A stretch of 64,000 nucleotides of DNA from Photorhabdus sp. CRCIA-P01 (GTDB lineage Bacteria; Pseudomonadota; Gammaproteobacteria; Enterobacterales; Enterobacteriaceae). Position numbers and translations under genes: made by a program. Shown piece by piece: positions 1 through 9,251 of this stretch (positions within the stretch are counted from its first letter, which is position 1; each line of letters opens with the position of its first letter). The notes beneath the pieces were generated by a model, which was not told where the DNA came from, made no database searches, and was given only the letters and a program-made list of their open reading frames with translations. Where the stretch lies: contig NZ_NMQR01000002.1 of the NCBI RefSeq assembly GCF_003545805.1, forward strand, positions 186,304-250,303, read 5' to 3'.

Positions 1-1
1 A

Positions 2-427
2 GTTAACGACGCTTTATATGCGGTCGAACTCCAGGAGATGTCGCAACGGTTAGTGAGTGAGCTTTCCGGTGGTCAGCGCCAGCGCGCCTGGTTTGCCATG
101 ACATTAGCACAACAAACACCCATTGTACTGTTAGATGAACCAACCACTTATCTGGATATCACTCATCAGATTGAAATGCTCGATCTCTGTCAGCGTCTAC
201 ATTTACAGGGGAAAACGTTGGTGCTAGTACTACACGATATTAACCTGGCACTACGTTACGCCTCACATTTAATTATGATGAAAAATGGCAAAATTTACGC
301 CGAAGGTGTGCCAGAAGAGATTATCAACGAGCAGAGTATCACTGATGTGTTTGGTCTGGCCTGCCGTATTATTTGCGATCCAGAGTCTGGTAAACCATTG
401 ATTATCCCAAGATACAATCCTATCTGA
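2..427 (+). CDS. Iron-siderophore ABC transporter ATP-binding protein (3' part, cut by window edge)
   Basis: This is the C-terminal part of a FecE/FepC/FhuC-type ATPase that would energise uptake of a ferric siderophore through an inner-membrane permease. The reading frame is open from base 2, so the Walker A region lies outside the window. Visible are the ABC signature LSGGQRQRAW, Walker B with D-loop (VLLDEPTTYLD) and the switch histidine (LVLHDIN). The tail (CDPESGKPLIIP) is typical of siderophore-importer ATPases. It sits directly upstream of a Fur box and siderophore biosynthesis genes, so it probably imports the siderophore made by that operon. Which siderophore it handles is inferred from context only. 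Confidence 0.9.
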   Translation, partial: VNDALYAVELQEMSQRLVSELSGGQRQRAWFAMTLAQQTPIVLLDEPTTYLDITHQIEMLDLCQRLHLQGKTLVLVLHDINLALRYASHLIMMKNGKIYAEGVPEEIINEQSITDVFGLACRIICDPESGKPLIIPRYNPI

Positions 428-509
428 ACGGGAAATAAGCTGCCTATGGTTTTGTCGTATTAACAAGCAATATAGGCACCCAAAAGACTTACTACTTGAT
501 AATAACAAT

Positions 510-528
510 GATAATAATAATAATTATC
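510..528 (+). promoter_or_regulatory. Fur box
   Basis: The 19 bases GATAATAATAATAATTATC match the classical Fur consensus (GATAATGATAATCATTATC) at 17 of 19 positions. More AT-rich half-site-like sequence flanks it at 498-509 and 529-537. It lies about 80 bases before the fhuF-like gene. Iron repression of that gene, and probably of the siderophore operon behind it, is inferred. Confidence 0.8.
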
Positions 529-606
529 ATAATTATATTTACAATGATTAGTCATATGTAAGATACTACAATCAGCTAGTATGAACATGTAAACAGGGAG
601 TTGGTG

Positions 607-1383
607 GTGTCAAATACAAAGCATTCAGTTACCCCTTTAACCACAGTGGTAATTGAAGATATCATCCAGTTATTTGAACAAACATTTAGTCATTTTACTG
701 CCACAATGAGAGTAAATGCAGATAATATCCCTGCTACCAGCATGAGTTTTCCCCAGTGGTCAGATACAAAGAAGTTTCCAGTATTAATTCAGCGCTACCA
801 AGATGAATATTACGGTACCAATGATATAAAGCCTAACCAGAAAGCTCTTTATTCCTTATGGACACAATGGTATTTTGGTTTGGTTATTCCCCCGATGATG
901 CTAATGTTACTAGAATATCCACAAGCAGTGGATACCCATTACAATCTTTTTCAAGTTGAATTCCATGACAGCGGCAGGCCAGATATTTTTTACTATAATT
1001 TAACCTGGCTGAATGAAACACCTTCATCATTACTGCATCGCCATTATTCTCTATTAGATCGCCATATCATTCCCGTATGCGAGAAGATTGAATCATATCA
1101 AAGGATAAATGGACGACTCCTGTGGAATAACATCGGTTATCTCATGTATTGGTATCTTGCCGAATTTAGCTCAAGAATAAATAGCAAATTATATCAAGAA
1201 ATTATAAATGGTCTTTTTATGGAACCACAACTCCCTGATGGTAGAAATAATCCACTTTACCGTACTGTTATTTTGCGGCATAACAATATGCAACGTCGCA
1301 GTTGTTGTCAAAGGAATAAACTACCTAGCGTCGGTAATTGCCATGATTGCCCTTTGGAATCCAAAGCAGAAATAAAAAATTAA
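607..1383 (+). CDS. FhuF-type ferric-siderophore reductase
   Basis: FhuF-family proteins are cytoplasmic [2Fe-2S] proteins that reduce ferric iron in hydroxamate siderophores to release it. The C-terminus carries the diagnostic cysteine pattern CC-x10-C-x2-C (SCCQ...GNCHDC, about residues 235-250), which ligates the cluster. Length is 258 residues, normal for the family. The start is not settled: TTG at 601, GTG at 604 and GTG at 607 are all in frame. GTG 607 is chosen because the GGGAG at 596-600 is then six bases away. A Fur box lies upstream and the desferrioxamine-type operon downstream, so its likely substrate is the hydroxamate siderophore made next door. Confidence 0.85.
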   Translation: MSNTKHSVTPLTTVVIEDIIQLFEQTFSHFTATMRVNADNIPATSMSFPQWSDTKKFPVLIQRYQDEYYGTNDIKPNQKALYSLWTQWYFGLVIPPMMLMLLEYPQAVDTHYNLFQVEFHDSGRPDIFYYNLTWLNETPSSLLHRHYSLLDRHIIPVCEKIESYQRINGRLLWNNIGYLMYWYLAEFSSRINSKLYQEIINGLFMEPQLPDGRNNPLYRTVILRHNNMQRRSCCQRNKLPSVGNCHDCPLESKAEIKN

Positions 1384-1531
1384 CATTCTATTCCATGAAT
1401 TTTAATTCTTATCTGCTCCAGCAGAAAGAGATTATTATGATTTAATCCAAACAAATATTACACATAATAAAATCAATTATATTGGGCAATAACCAAACTA
1501 TAACCTATATATGAGATGACAAGGATATATA

Positions 1532-3076
1532 ATGTACGGCGACACTCTGCTATTAAACCATGAACTCACAGAAAATAATCATATCACGGACGAAGATTTT
1601 TCCAGATATTTCTTAAATATGAATAGTGCTGAAAATTATCTTGATGACGCTTATAATGTCATTACTAGGATAAAGAGAATATTACAACGGGTAGATAGAC
1701 CTTTCAGTGGGATATTACCCCATGAATTATCTCCACTATTTTCTAAAGTGAATTTAGATCTTCCTCTGACCTCTTTAAACCTGGCCTTAGATGAGCTACA
1801 GCAACTTTATCTTAAAGATGCTGTTTATTTTCATCATCCAAAATATGTTGCTCATCTTAATTGTCCACTAGTATTACCTGCTGTTCTGGCAGAAACCATT
1901 ATAGGAGCGATTAACTCATCATTGGACACCTGGGATCAAAGTGCTGGTGGGACATTAATAGAGCAGAAGGTTCTCGACTGGACACGAGATAAAATGGCAT
2001 TGGGTACAAATGCCGACGGTATCTTTACCAGCGGTGGTACTCAGTCAAACCTGATGGCAATGTTACTGGCAAGGGACCATTTTTGTCATCAACGCGATCC
2101 TGAACATAAAAATCAGTTACATGGTCTGCCGGCGGATTTCCATAAACTGCGTATTTTTACCTCGACAGTCAGCCATTTCAGTACACAAAAAGCCGCTGCT
2201 ATCCTTGGTTTGGGATATAACGCCGTTGTCTCTGTTCCTCATGACAGTGAGTTCCGCATGGACCCTGAAGCATTGGAACAATGCATTAACCAATGTGTCG
2301 CACAGGGCAACATTCCTTTTGCCGTTGTCGCTACGACCGGTACCACGGATTTCGGCAGTATTGATCCACTTCATCCTATCGCTGCTATCGCCAAACAGTA
2401 TGGCACCTGGCTACATGTGGATGCGGCATACGGATGCGGTTTACTGGTTTCACCTCGTCGCTCTCATCTACTGGAAGGCATTAATTTGGCGGATTCTGTC
2501 ACTGTGGATTACCATAAATCATTTTTCCAACCCGTCAGTTGCAGTGCTTTCTTTGTCAAAAATAAGAAGCATTTATCCCATCTGACTTATCATGCCGAAT
2601 ATTTAAATCCACTCAGTGCCTCACAAGAGGGTACACCCAATCTGGTCAATAAAAGTATCCAGACAACTCGCCGTTTTGATGCATTGAAAATGTGGCTGAC
2701 ATTACGAATTATGGGCGCAAAACAACTTGGAAAAGCTTTTGATAAAGTTGTCGATACAGCTCAAGATGCCTATCGATTAATGGCACAGAATCCCTATTTT
2801 GAACTGATTCATTATCCAGAGTTAAGTACTTTAGTTTTCCGTTTTATTCCTACACAAAAATTACCTGATGCAGATATTGATGCCGTCAATGCAGCCATTC
2901 GTAAATCGCTATTCCGTGAAGGTAATACCGTTATTGCGGGTACCAAAGTCAATGGCCGACAATATTTAAAATTTACGTTCCTTAACCCAACAACGAGCCA
3001 ACAACACCTACAAGAAATTGTGCATAACATCGTAATGCACGGAAATGATTTTCTGGCAACCCATAATAACAATTAA
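1532..3076 (+). CDS. dfoJ: Lysine/diamine decarboxylase of hydroxamate siderophore synthesis (DfoJ/DesA-like)
   Basis: This is a 514-residue PLP-dependent group II decarboxylase. It would convert lysine to cadaverine (or ornithine to putrescine), the diamine backbone of the siderophore. Visible motifs are the substrate/PLP region TSGGTQSNLMAM, the cofactor aspartate motif HVDAAYGCG and the PLP-binding lysine in VDYHKSFFQP. It is the first gene of a three-gene operon with a flavin N-hydroxylase and a fused acyltransferase-NIS synthetase, the order of dfoJAC in Erwinia. An AAGGA Shine-Dalgarno lies at 1519-1523. The 148-base gap upstream is AT-rich and has only a poor Fur-like match (1430-1450). 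Substrate choice cannot be read from the sequence. Confidence 0.88.
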   Translation: MYGDTLLLNHELTENNHITDEDFSRYFLNMNSAENYLDDAYNVITRIKRILQRVDRPFSGILPHELSPLFSKVNLDLPLTSLNLALDELQQLYLKDAVYFHHPKYVAHLNCPLVLPAVLAETIIGAINSSLDTWDQSAGGTLIEQKVLDWTRDKMALGTNADGIFTSGGTQSNLMAMLLARDHFCHQRDPEHKNQLHGLPADFHKLRIFTSTVSHFSTQKAAAILGLGYNAVVSVPHDSEFRMDPEALEQCINQCVAQGNIPFAVVATTGTTDFGSIDPLHPIAAIAKQYGTWLHVDAAYGCGLLVSPRRSHLLEGINLADSVTVDYHKSFFQPVSCSAFFVKNKKHLSHLTYHAEYLNPLSASQEGTPNLVNKSIQTTRRFDALKMWLTLRIMGAKQLGKAFDKVVDTAQDAYRLMAQNPYFELIHYPELSTLVFRFIPTQKLPDADIDAVNAAIRKSLFREGNTVIAGTKVNGRQYLKFTFLNPTTSQQHLQEIVHNIVMHGNDFLATHNNN

Positions 3077-3109
3077 TGAGATTAATACTGTCTACCAGGA
3101 GAAACTTTT

Positions 3110-4411
3110 ATGACAACTCGCCCTTATGATTTTATCGCCATTGGAATAGGTCCTTTTAATCTCGGACTGGCTTGTTTAACTCAACCACTAAAAGATGTTC
3201 ATAGCCTGTTCATTGATCAAAAACCGGGCTTTGATTGGCATCCGGGAATGATGTTGGAAAATTCCACCATGCAGACCCCTTTTATGTCAGATCTGGTGAC
3301 CTTGGCATCACCCACTCATCCACTCAGCTTCCTTAATTACATTAAGCAAAAAGGAAGAATATATTCCTTTTATATCCGGGAAAGTTTTTTCCTGATGCGT
3401 AAGGAATACAACCAATATTGTCAGTGGGCGGTAGAACAGTTATCCAATTTACGCTTTAACACACGCGTTGACAGCATTAGCTATGATGAACATGCCTCGC
3501 TATATACATTACATTGTTCAGATACGTTAACTGGGCAGCAACACCAATTTGTTTGTAAAAAATTGGTATTGGGTACCGGACCTGCACCTTATATTCCAAA
3601 GTGCTGCCAACCCTTCTCTGATCAGATGGTGACATCTGGTAATTACTTGAAGAACAAAGCAGCCTTACAACAAAAGCAATCCATTACTGTTCTGGGTAGT
3701 GGACAAAGTGCCGCAGAGATTTTCTACGATTTGCTCAGTGATATTGACAGATTCGATTATCAACTTAATTGGCTTACTCGTTCACCACGTTTTTTCCCGC
3801 TGGAATATACCAAGCTGACATTAGAAATGACCTCACCAGAATATGTAGATTATTTCTATAACCTCCCGGAAGAAAAACGGGATGCATTAAATCTGTCCCA
3901 CAAACAGCTTTATAAAGGCATTAATAGTTCATTAATCAACGATATTTTCGATTTAATGTACACCAAAAGGTTAAACGGCAAATTAAACGTTAACTTATAT
4001 ACCAATAGTGAATTACGACAAATTAGCCATGCTAAAAATGAGCGCGACCTGACATTAATGTTATTCCAACATGAGCAGGAGCAACCATTTTCTCTGGATA
4101 CCGAAGGGGTCGTTCTGGCAACTGGCTATCAGTATCAGGCTCCAACTTTTATTGAAGGTGTACGTCACCTTATCCGTTGGGATGAAAAAGGACGTTATGG
4201 TGTACAGCGTAATTACAGCATTGATCGCAACAATACCATTTTCATACAGAATGTGGAATTACATACCCACGGTTTTGTTACACCGGATCTGGGGATGGCC
4301 TGTTATCGCAATTCCTGTCTGATTTATGAAATTACCGGTATTGAACATTATCCGATTGAGAAAAGTATCGCTTTCCAGCAGTTCAGCGTTGACACCGAAG
4401 GAGCATACTAA
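3110..4411 (+). CDS. dfoA: Diamine N-hydroxylase (IucD/DfoA family flavoprotein monooxygenase)
   Basis: A 433-residue NADPH- and FAD-dependent N-monooxygenase that hydroxylates the free amine of cadaverine or putrescine before acylation. The N-terminal FAD-binding motif GIGPFNLGLA (residues 11-20), the NADPH-binding motif VLGSGQSAAE (about residues 195-204) and the late ATGY motif (LATGYQYQ) are all present. An AGGAG Shine-Dalgarno stands ten bases before ATG 3110. The stop codon overlaps the next start (TAATG), so translation is probably coupled to dfoC. Length matches the IucD/AlcA/PubA/DfoA group. Confidence 0.9.
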   Translation: MTTRPYDFIAIGIGPFNLGLACLTQPLKDVHSLFIDQKPGFDWHPGMMLENSTMQTPFMSDLVTLASPTHPLSFLNYIKQKGRIYSFYIRESFFLMRKEYNQYCQWAVEQLSNLRFNTRVDSISYDEHASLYTLHCSDTLTGQQHQFVCKKLVLGTGPAPYIPKCCQPFSDQMVTSGNYLKNKAALQQKQSITVLGSGQSAAEIFYDLLSDIDRFDYQLNWLTRSPRFFPLEYTKLTLEMTSPEYVDYFYNLPEEKRDALNLSHKQLYKGINSSLINDIFDLMYTKRLNGKLNVNLYTNSELRQISHAKNERDLTLMLFQHEQEQPFSLDTEGVVLATGYQYQAPTFIEGVRHLIRWDEKGRYGVQRNYSIDRNNTIFIQNVELHTHGFVTPDLGMACYRNSCLIYEITGIEHYPIEKSIAFQQFSVDTEGAY

Positions 4412-6813
4412 TGTCCGTCTTTAATCCTACGCTGTTTGAAAAATCCTTACCTGAAATAGGTACCTTTGCATTACGTCCATTGGATCTGGAACGGGACATT
4501 CCCGTATTAACTGACTGGGTTAATCGGGATTACGCCCATTATTGGGGAATGCAAAACAATACTGAGCAACAAGTATGGAAATTTTATCATGATTTAGCAT
4601 CCCGCCATCCGGGAAGTGTATTTATTGGAATATATCTGGGGCAACCTGCTTTTCTATTAGAGTGTTATCGTGCACAAGATGATCTGATTGGAAAATATTA
4701 TCCGGCACACCCAGATGATATGGGAATGCATATTCTGGTTGCACCACCGCAAGAAAAAATAAGGCATTTCACCTGGGGAATTTTCCAAACCATCATGGCC
4801 TTTATTTTTAGCGATCCTACTGTGGCTCGCATTGTGGTTGAACCCGATATACGTAATGAGAAAATTCACAAGCTTAATTTGCAGGCAGGTTTTGTTTATC
4901 AGAAGGCATTGGTATTACCTAATAAAACCGCCAAATTAGCTTTTTGCACCAGAGAGCAACATCAGATCGCGTTACAGCGGGAACACCAAGCGACAACATC
5001 CACCCCCTCAGGCTCATTGATGACAAACTCTACACACTTACAACCGGCGGTCTGGCAGAAAGTTAATCGTCTGCACTTGTGTAAAGCTATTTCTGAATTT
5101 TCACATGAATGTTTACTCGCGCCTCAGCAGTTAACTGAAAAAGCAGATAGTGACGGATATCACCATTACCGTTTGGATAGTGCTGACCACCTGGTCAGCT
5201 ATACTTTCCGGGCACGGCGTATGGCACTGGATCACTGGCTGATTGATGCCAATTCGTTACAGAAAAATGCCAGCGGAGGAGAAGCAGCTCTCGATTCCTT
5301 GCTATTCATTATTGAGTTTAAACAACAACTTGGCATTAGCGACGTCGTGATGCCTACCTATCTGGAAGAAATTACTAGCACTCTCTATAGCAGCGCTTTT
5401 AAGCATAACAGAGTCGGTATCAGTGCAATGGATCTGGTGAACACTGATTTTCAAGCGCTGGAAGGGGAGATGATGGAAGGACACCCTTCTTTCGTCGCCA
5501 ACAATGGCCGGATTGGTTTTGATATTGGTGATTTTCAGAACTTTAGCCCCGAAGCCGCCTCTGCCATGCATTTAGTATGGCTGGCCGCACATAAGAGCAA
5601 GGCACATTTTGCTTGTATAGAGCAACTCAATTATCAACAGTTGCTGGAACAGGAGCTAGGCACAACCACAATGGCTGAATTTGACCAACGGTTGATCGCG
5701 CTTAACCTTAATCCAGAGGATTACTTACTGATGCCTGTTCACCCTTGGCAATGGCAGAACAAGTTAGCATCAGTGTTTGCGCCTGATATCGCTAATCAGA
5801 AATTGGTCTACCTTGGTATTGGTGCTGATACCTATCAGGCACAACAGTCAATCCGCACCCTATTCAATCGCAGTCATCCTCAGCGATATTATGTAAAAAT
5901 GGCGCTATCCATTCTGAACATGGGATTCATGCGCGGTTTATCACCTTACTACATGGCAACGACGCCAGGCATTAACGATTGGCTATTCGATTTGGTAACA
6001 CAAGATCCCATCTTGCAACATTATCGTTTTAAAATTTTACGAGAAGTCGCCAGCGTTGGCTTCAAAAACAGCTATTACGAACAAGCAATCAGTAGCGATA
6101 CGCCTTATAAAAAAATGATGGCGGCACTATGGCGAGAAAACCCATTGCAATTAATTGAGCCTGGGCAACAAGTGATGACAATGGCTGCGTTATTACACAG
6201 TGATCAGCAAGGGAATGCCCTGTTGCCCGCGTTAATTTCAGCATCCGGCCTGTCTACTCAAGAATGGTTACATCGCTATTTAGAGCGTTATCTTGCTCCG
6301 CTGTTACACTGTCTGTACGCTTATGATCTGATGTTTATGCCACACGGCGAAAATATCATCCTGGTATTGGAAAACCATGTTCCACAGCACATCTTTATGA
6401 AAGATTTAGCAGAAGAAATTTTGGTCATGAACCCCGATGCCGATTTACCAGAAAAAGCCAGTCGAGTCAAAGTAGACATGCCAGAAGATATGAAAACACT
6501 AACCATCTTATCTGATGTGTTTGACGGTATATTCCGCTATCTGGCTGCAATACTGGATGAACAGGATAACTACTCACAGGATCTTTTCTGGCAAGCCGTA
6601 GCAGATTGTATTTTAAACTATCAGCACAACCATCCCGAATTGAGTGAGCAATTTGTGCGTTACGATCTGTTTACACCGGAGATTAAACGCTGCTGTCTAA
6701 ATCGTCTGCAAATAGCGAATAACCGCCAGATGCTTGATTTAGCTGATCCGGCTCAAAGTTTACAGTTTGCTGATAATCTGACTAACCCAATTGCCAAATT
6801 TAGTCATTTGTAA
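4411..6813 (+). CDS. dfoC: Bifunctional acyltransferase-NIS siderophore synthetase (DfoC/BibC-like)
   Basis: An 800-residue fusion. Residues about 15-185 are an AlcB/IucB-type GNAT acyltransferase that would load succinyl- or acetyl-CoA onto the N-hydroxydiamine. Residues about 205-800 are an IucA/IucC NRPS-independent synthetase that joins the hydroxamate units with ATP. Synthetase motifs seen are GHPSFVANNGRIGF (ATP binding), MPVHPWQWQ, MGFMRGLSPYYM and the HGEN motif (FMPHGENIILVLE). In Streptomyces and several other bacteria the two activities are separate genes; the fusion is the Erwinia DfoC / Aliivibrio BibC arrangement. The product could be a desferrioxamine, bisucaberin, putrebactin or avaroferrin, and the sequence alone does not decide. 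Confidence 0.9.
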   Translation: MSVFNPTLFEKSLPEIGTFALRPLDLERDIPVLTDWVNRDYAHYWGMQNNTEQQVWKFYHDLASRHPGSVFIGIYLGQPAFLLECYRAQDDLIGKYYPAHPDDMGMHILVAPPQEKIRHFTWGIFQTIMAFIFSDPTVARIVVEPDIRNEKIHKLNLQAGFVYQKALVLPNKTAKLAFCTREQHQIALQREHQATTSTPSGSLMTNSTHLQPAVWQKVNRLHLCKAISEFSHECLLAPQQLTEKADSDGYHHYRLDSADHLVSYTFRARRMALDHWLIDANSLQKNASGGEAALDSLLFIIEFKQQLGISDVVMPTYLEEITSTLYSSAFKHNRVGISAMDLVNTDFQALEGEMMEGHPSFVANNGRIGFDIGDFQNFSPEAASAMHLVWLAAHKSKAHFACIEQLNYQQLLEQELGTTTMAEFDQRLIALNLNPEDYLLMPVHPWQWQNKLASVFAPDIANQKLVYLGIGADTYQAQQSIRTLFNRSHPQRYYVKMALSILNMGFMRGLSPYYMATTPGINDWLFDLVTQDPILQHYRFKILREVASVGFKNSYYEQAISSDTPYKKMMAALWRENPLQLIEPGQQVMTMAALLHSDQQGNALLPALISASGLSTQEWLHRYLERYLAPLLHCLYAYDLMFMPHGENIILVLENHVPQHIFMKDLAEEILVMNPDADLPEKASRVKVDMPEDMKTLTILSDVFDGIFRYLAAILDEQDNYSQDLFWQAVADCILNYQHNHPELSEQFVRYDLFTPEIKRCCLNRLQIANNRQMLDLADPAQSLQFADNLTNPIAKFSHL

Positions 6814-6822
6814 AATAGAGCT

Positions 6823-6949
6823 ATACCTAATAGATTTCGAGTTGCAGCGCGGCGGCAAGTGAACGAATCCCCAGGAGCATAGATAAACTATGTGACTGGG
6901 GTGAGTGAAAGCAGCCAACAAAGCAGCAGCTTGAAAGATGAAGGGTATA
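6823..6949. repeat. ERIC-like intergenic repeat, copy 1
   Basis: A roughly 125-base repeat with near-palindromic ends (TATACC...GGGTATA), containing TTCGAGTTGC near one end, GCTTGAAAGATG near the other and a central GGAGCATAGATAAACTATG segment. It aligns end to end, reverse-complemented, with the copy at 9046-9162. The family looks like the ERIC-like repeat abundant in Photorhabdus and Xenorhabdus chromosomes (from memory). Here it lies harmlessly behind dfoC. Confidence 0.8.
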
Positions 6950-6960
6950 GATATGAATGG

Positions 6961-6989
6961 AGAATAGTGAGTAACATACTCACCATTCT
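6961..6989 (+). terminator. Hairpin after the dfo operon (possible terminator)
   Basis: AGAATAGTGAGT and ACTCACCATTCT pair with one mismatch around a five-base loop. No T-run follows directly (a T-rich stretch begins at 7018), so it may act as a Rho-independent terminator, an RNA-stabilising hairpin or neither. The rest of the gap, 6990-7268, is AT-rich and shows only the presumed yigI promoter region. Confidence 0.4.
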
Positions 6990-7268
6990 ATAAGGCAGCA
7001 CTGACTACAGTACTACCTTCTTTTTTACATATATACGCGATTTCAATCCCTTGAGGATGAAATAACCTACTTTCAGTACGTAAAATTCCAGCACAAATAT
7101 TATTTCCCGTTTCAACTTACCTATAGTTGTATTCAATTATCCATTCAGATTATTGCCAGAAATTCCTTACAAGCTGGCAAGATTAGCAACAAAAGCACAA
7201 CATTAACAATCTATTAACTATATAAAGTCACATTGATAACACATACCTTTATTTGGGAATAAAATTAA

Positions 7269-7739
7269 ATGTCCACAACGCTATTAACCTTGGAAGAAGC
7301 CCGACAAGTGATCGGTAATGCTTTTGTTCACGATATGCCCTTTAACCAATTATTAGGACTTGAACTAATCCGATTTGAACCGGATTACGTAGAAATACAA
7401 TTTCGTAACCAAAGTAAATTAGTAGGTAATATTGCACAGGAGATTCTACATGGCGGCGTAGTTGCATCAGTGCTGGATGTATGTGGTGGATTAGTCTGTA
7501 TCGGTAACGCCTTGCCCCGTCTGGTACCCGCATCACGAGAAGAATTAGCAAAGCGATTATCAACAATGGGGACGATTGATTTGCGAGTGGATTATCTACG
7601 CCCCGGCCGGGGTGAATTATTCACTGCCACCAGTAGTATTATCCGCAATGGCAATAAAGTTTCTGTCGCTAGAGCTGAACTTCATAATGAGCAGAGAGCC
7701 CATATCGCCAGTGTAACAGCGACCTATCTGGTAGGATGA
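7269..7739 (+). CDS. yigI: Acyl-CoA thioesterase YigI (hotdog fold, PaaI-like)
   Basis: A 156-residue single-domain hotdog thioesterase; E. coli YigI hydrolyses medium- to long-chain acyl-CoAs. The family's conserved [16 protein letters not shown] segment (about residues 60-75) and the later [10 protein letters not shown] strand are present. It keeps the core synteny yigI-rarD of enterobacteria, with the siderophore locus replacing the E. coli pldA side. Length and collinearity make the call secure; the physiological substrate is not known from the sequence. Confidence 0.88.
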   Translation: MSTTLLTLEEARQVIGNAFVHDMPFNQLLGLELIRFEPDYVEIQFRNQSKLVGNIAQEILHGGVVASVLDVCGGLVCIGNALPRLVPASREELAKRLSTMGTIDLRVDYLRPGRGELFTATSSIIRNGNKVSVARAELHNEQRAHIASVTATYLVG

Positions 7740-7794
7740 CAATATAATTTTAATCGCTTGCGTAATATTCAGCCCGGTGACATATTATTTTCAT

Positions 7795-7825
7795 GTTAAC
7801 GGGCTAAAAACCCGTAACACTTTTT
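7795..7825 (+). terminator. Probable rho-independent terminator after yigI
   Basis: GTTAACGGG pairs with CCCGTAAC (one bulged A) around a short A-rich loop. Five T residues follow at 7821-7825. It sits in the 113-base gap between yigI and rarD. Confidence 0.5.
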
Positions 7826-7852
7826 CCACCTTCTATTTAACATCAGGACAAT

Positions 7853-8743
7853 ATGAACAAGCCACAAACGACTAAAGGAGTTTTGTACGCCTTCGGTGCC
7901 TGTTTTATCTGGGGAATCGCGCCAGTTTATTTTAAACATATCCAGCAAGTACCTGCTGACGAAATCCTGACCCATCGGATTATTTGGTCATTTTTCTTTA
8001 TGTTGCTACTGCTAACATTGAACCGTCACTGGTCACAGGTAGTCAAAGTTTTCCATCAACCTAAGAAAGTGCTATTACTGGCAGTGACGGCTACTATCGT
8101 TGCCAGTAATTGGCTGATTTACATCTGGGCGGTAAATCACGGCCATATGCTGGAAGCCAGCCTGGGTTATTTCATTAGCCCACTGGTTAACGTTTTGTTT
8201 GGTATGTTGTTTTTGAGTGAACGTTTCCGCCGTACGCAATGGGCAGCTGTTATTCTGGCCTTCACCGGTGTGTTAATCCAATTATGGCAATTTGGTTCTA
8301 TACCGGTCATTGGATTAAGTTTGGCGGTCACTTTTGCCCTGTATGCCCTACTTCGTAAGAAGATGAATGTTGACGCTCAAACGGGCATGACGATTGAAAC
8401 GCTGTGGTTACTGCCGGTTGCCGCCATTTACCTATTTGGTTTTGCCAACACCCCAACCAGTGATTTAAGTCATAACCCAACGACTCTCAATTTATTGCTG
8501 ATTGCGGCGGGCATTATCACTACTGTGCCACTACTGTTATTCACCGAAGCCGCTGCCCACCTGCGTCTATCCACACTGGGATTCTTTCAGTATGTCGGCC
8601 CAACGCTGATGTTCCTGCTAGCAACCTTGGTTTATGGTGAACAAATAGGCACTGACCGTCTGATTACTTTCGGCTTTATCTGGGCTGCATTAGTGCTGTT
8701 TACACTAGATGCCGTGTACACACAGCGCAGATTGCAGAGATAG
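7853..8743 (+). CDS. rarD: EamA-family transporter RarD
   Basis: A 296-residue inner-membrane protein of the drug/metabolite transporter superfamily, the same length as E. coli RarD. About ten hydrophobic segments are visible, arranged as two EamA repeats. The N-terminal TKGVLYAFGACFIWGIAPVYFK and the LGYFISPLVNVLFGMLFLSE segments are characteristic. E. coli RarD was linked to chloramphenicol sensitivity; its substrate is unclear. In E. coli the next core gene in this direction is close to corA, whereas here about 10 kb of accessory DNA intervenes. Confidence 0.92.
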   Translation: MNKPQTTKGVLYAFGACFIWGIAPVYFKHIQQVPADEILTHRIIWSFFFMLLLLTLNRHWSQVVKVFHQPKKVLLLAVTATIVASNWLIYIWAVNHGHMLEASLGYFISPLVNVLFGMLFLSERFRRTQWAAVILAFTGVLIQLWQFGSIPVIGLSLAVTFALYALLRKKMNVDAQTGMTIETLWLLPVAAIYLFGFANTPTSDLSHNPTTLNLLLIAAGIITTVPLLLFTEAAAHLRLSTLGFFQYVGPTLMFLLATLVYGEQIGTDRLITFGFIWAALVLFTLDAVYTQRRLQR

Positions 8744-8750
8744 TAAAATA

Positions 8751-9251
8751 ATGAAAATAACCATCAGATTAGCCAATACAACCGAGCAAATCTCCACATG
8801 ATAGAACTGCCTATGAAACATATTGAAGCAGGATATGTTCATATTGCGAAGCAAACTGATGGAATTTTGTGTTGTATTGCCACTATCTGATGGAGATGCA
8901 GAACTTGATGGATTATTTGTTGAACCGACCTTTTGGCATCAAGGTATTGGCAAGCAGTTGGTGCAAATCGCATTGGATGATCTTCATATAAAAGGCAAAG
9001 CATCATTACAGGTGCTAGCTAATCCGCAATCAGAAAGGTTTTATACCCGTTATCTTTCACGTTGCCTCTTTGTTGGCTGCACTCGCTCACCCCGGTCACA
9101 TAGTTAGCTATGCTCCAGGGGATTCTCTCCCTTGCCATCGCGATGCAACTTGAAATCCATAGGGTTTTATATTGCCCTTGGCTTTGAACGTTTGGGAAAA
9201 GAATACACTCAATTAGGGACAGCGATTCGTATGATTAAGTACATACGATAA
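8751..9251 (+). pseudogene. GNAT acetyltransferase pseudogene, frameshifted and split by an ERIC-like element
   Basis: The pieces add up to one GNAT acetyltransferase. MKITIRLANTTEQIS opens in frame from ATG 8751. A second frame (8798-8890) gives AGYVHIAKQTDGILC. A third gives LPLSDGDAELDGLFVEPTF and the acetyl-CoA loop HQGIGKQLV, ending at SERFY. An ERIC-like insertion then introduces a stop at 9105-9107. Beyond it (9171-9251) the frame resumes as IALGFERLGKEYTQ, completing the family's C-terminal FYxxLGF motif. There are therefore at least two frameshifts plus one insertion. The gene is dead; its original substrate is unknown. Confidence 0.85.
9046..9162. repeat. ERIC-like repeat, copy 2, inserted in a gene with 9-bp flanking duplication
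   Basis: This 117-base element is the reverse complement of the 6823-6949 repeat. It is bounded by the direct repeat GGTTTTATA at 9037-9045 and 9163-9171. Removing 126 bases (element plus one repeat) rejoins the GNAT reading frame exactly (...ERFY-IALGF...), so it is a genuine insertion with target duplication. The ends begin CCC and finish GGG. Confidence 0.85.
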
